A stretch of 33,869 nt of DNA from the NCBI GenBank assembly GCA_021199335.1, contig JAJQIG010000024.1, positions 1 to 33,869 of the forward strand, read 5' to 3'. Position numbers and translations under genes: made by a program. Positions 33,081 to 33,869 of this stretch are shown here, piece after piece (the first letter of the stretch is position 1; each line of letters opens with the position of its first letter). The notes under the pieces were generated by a model. That model worked only from the letters and a program-made list of their open reading frames with translations, was not told the origin of the DNA and ran no database searches. The stretch is from Oscillospiraceae bacterium. GTDB taxonomy: Bacteria; Bacillota; Clostridia; Oscillospirales; Ruminococcaceae.

Positions 33081-33387
33081 AAGTCCAAGCAAAATGAGTA
33101 AAACCCGTGTCCTCCTCGAAAATAATGGTAACATCGCTGTAAGCAACCTCGCCCGCCGCAAAAAGCTCCTCAATCTCATCGGGCGTCGTGCTGTACTCCG
33201 ACTTGGTGTAATAGTCAACGCCTACAATGTAAGCATATTCCGCCGCGCCGTTGTCAGCCCTAAGCGTGTCCCTGCCTACCTCATACCATACAACGTAATT
33301 ATCGGCAATCTTAGTGGCTAAGTTGTGATATACCTTAACACCGCCCGACAGCTGCAAAAGCAGATTTTTAAAATCACTCAGCGTCAT
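33070..33387 (-). CDS. Phage head-tail joining / minor tail protein candidate
   Basis: A 105-residue protein: starts M-T-L-S-D-F-K-N-L-L, then V-K-V-Y-H-N-L-A near residue 18 and a C-terminal Phe/Ala/Trp-rich end. Its size and place between the 33374 gene and the gp10-like gene fit a head-tail joining or tail completion protein. ATG 33387 has GGAGG upstream and overlaps the previous stop by 14 bases; the frame extends to 33408. Confidence 0.6.
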   Translation of the reverse strand: MTLSDFKNLLLQLSGGVKVYHNLATKIADNYVVWYEVGRDTLRADNGAAEYAYIVGVDYYTKSEYSTTPDEIEELFAAGEVAYSDVTIIFEEDTGFTHFAWTCYV

Positions 33388-33754
33388 TGCTCGTATCCTC
33401 CATATCATACCCTTGCTCTAACAGCGACAGCGATAACCTCACCGTGTACGGCTTAGTGTCCGTGTGCTGCTGTACCTGCTCAATCCTGTATTGCCGCCCC
33501 TCGTCACCGCAGAATATAACAACGTCAAGCGGGTCAACACCACCGTAAAACGGTATAACAACCACCTTGGCAATTTTGATGTTATTTTGCATTGCCTCGT
33601 AATAGCGATTAATCCCGACCGACCTGTTTTCGTACCTCGCTTTTCTCTTGAGCGATAATACCTCGTTCGGTCTTTCCCCGTCCTCGGCGGTATTCTTGAC
33701 AGCGTAAATGCTTATAACGCCGTCATTAAAATTAAGATGTTTGACGTTCTTCAT
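33374..33754 (-). CDS. Phage head closure / head-tail adaptor candidate
   Basis: A 126-residue, largely beta protein (G-V-I-S-I-Y-A-V, V-V-V-I-P-F-Y-G-G near residue 65, R-Q-Y-R-I-E-Q-V-Q near residue 87). The last points resemble the stopper/adaptor class of siphovirus head closure proteins; the assignment rests mostly on position. ATG 33754 has AGGAG 10 bases upstream and overlaps the stop of the previous gene (ATGA). Confidence 0.6.
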   Translation of the reverse strand: MKNVKHLNFNDGVISIYAVKNTAEDGERPNEVLSLKRKARYENRSVGINRYYEAMQNNIKIAKVVVIPFYGGVDPLDVVIFCGDEGRQYRIEQVQQHTDTKPYTVRLSLSLLEQGYDMEDTSNDAE

Positions 33755-33869
33755 TCGGTTCCATCTCCTGCGGTTTCGGTATCGGTTTCGGTTTCGGTTT
33801 TTGTTTCCGTTTCTGTTTCCGTTTCTGTTTCCGTTTCAGTTTCCGTTTCTGTTTCCGTTTCAGTTTCCG
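33751..33869 (-). CDS. Partial phage gene with Thr-Glu repeat C-terminus (head-tail connector candidate)
   Basis: The frame is open from the right edge to TGA at 33753-33751. The visible 38 or so residues are almost wholly Glu-Thr repeats, ending D-T-E-T-A-G-D-G-T-E. The rest of the gene is beyond the edge. Its place upstream of the head closure gene fits a connector protein with a disordered tail; the body must be seen to say more. Confidence 0.55.
   Translation of the reverse strand, partial: ETETETETETETETETETETETKTETETDTETAGDGTE
33765..33869. repeat. Low-complexity hexamer/dodecamer repeat (Glu-Thr codons)
   Basis: Plus-strand TTTCGG/TTTCCG/TTTCTG-type hexamers repeat to the window edge, coding Glu-Thr dipeptides on the minus strand. 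Sequencing or assembly slippage is possible here. Confidence 0.85.

Noticed and set aside
33765-33869. CRISPR-like array
   Set aside because: Short hexamer repeats without spacers, in frame with a Glu-Thr coding tail.
1-33869. tRNA, rRNA, CRISPR array, insertion sequence or integrase
   Set aside because: Looked for on both strands by eye; no tRNA T-loop context outside coding genes, no repeat-spacer pattern and no transposase or recombinase motifs were found. The integrase is presumed beyond the right edge.

Overview
The window looks like part of the chromosome of a low-to-mid GC, Gram-positive anaerobe of the class Clostridia, most likely an Oscillospiraceae/Ruminococcaceae gut bacterium. 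This rests on the YloU/FakA pair, the DUF1836 protein, a ferredoxin-linked 2-oxoacid oxidoreductase, a GH51 arabinofuranosidase, a CotJC-type manganese catalase remnant, strong AGGAGG-type ribosome sites and frequent TTG/GTG starts. The genus is not determined. Both window edges cut through genes.

Layout, left to right. Positions 1-789 (minus) hold the start of a secreted protein. Positions 961-5388 (plus) encode a 1475-residue surface protein with a transglutaminase-like domain, driven by a consensus promoter and closed by a hairpin shared with the convergent genes. Positions 5509-9804 are minus-strand housekeeping genes: fakA, an Asp23 protein, a P-loop kinase-like protein, DUF2461 and DUF1836. 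Positions 9985-14632 form one plus-strand operon: a ParA-like ATPase, a ferredoxin and the alpha, beta and gamma subunits of a 2-oxoacid:ferredoxin oxidoreductase. Three envelope genes (two tiny membrane proteins and a PstS-like binding protein) sit between alpha and beta. Positions 14677-17550 (minus) are a three-gene ABC importer (binding protein, permease, ATPase). It is preceded by a leader of about 290 nt with an internal intrinsic terminator, so control by attenuation is likely. Positions 18049-18600 encode a short-leader gene that probably starts at a rare ATT codon. Positions 18948-20701 hold a small Cys-rich protein and a GH51 arabinofuranosidase with a promoter and an operator-like dyad.

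From about 21,340 to the right edge the window is a prophage of siphovirus type, entirely on the minus strand. It abuts a manganese catalase gene that lacks its 5' half (20911-21348), so the phage probably integrated inside that gene. In transcription order (right to left) there is a partial connector-like gene with a Thr-Glu repeat tail, head-tail joining proteins, the major tail protein, and tail assembly chaperones with a -1 programmed frameshift. These are followed by the tape measure protein, distal tail and Gp37-like baseplate proteins, receptor-binding or tip proteins, a membrane protein, a GH25 lysozyme and a holin. At the host junction lie three accessory genes of unknown function, driven by two near-identical promoter copies. 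No integrase, repressor, terminase, portal or capsid gene is visible; they would lie beyond the right edge.

The most noteworthy points are the interrupted catalase gene, the duplicated promoter cassettes of the accessory genes, the fully legible frameshift signal, the 44-residue tape measure repeats, the envelope genes inside the oxidoreductase operon, the attenuated ABC leader and the probable ATT start.
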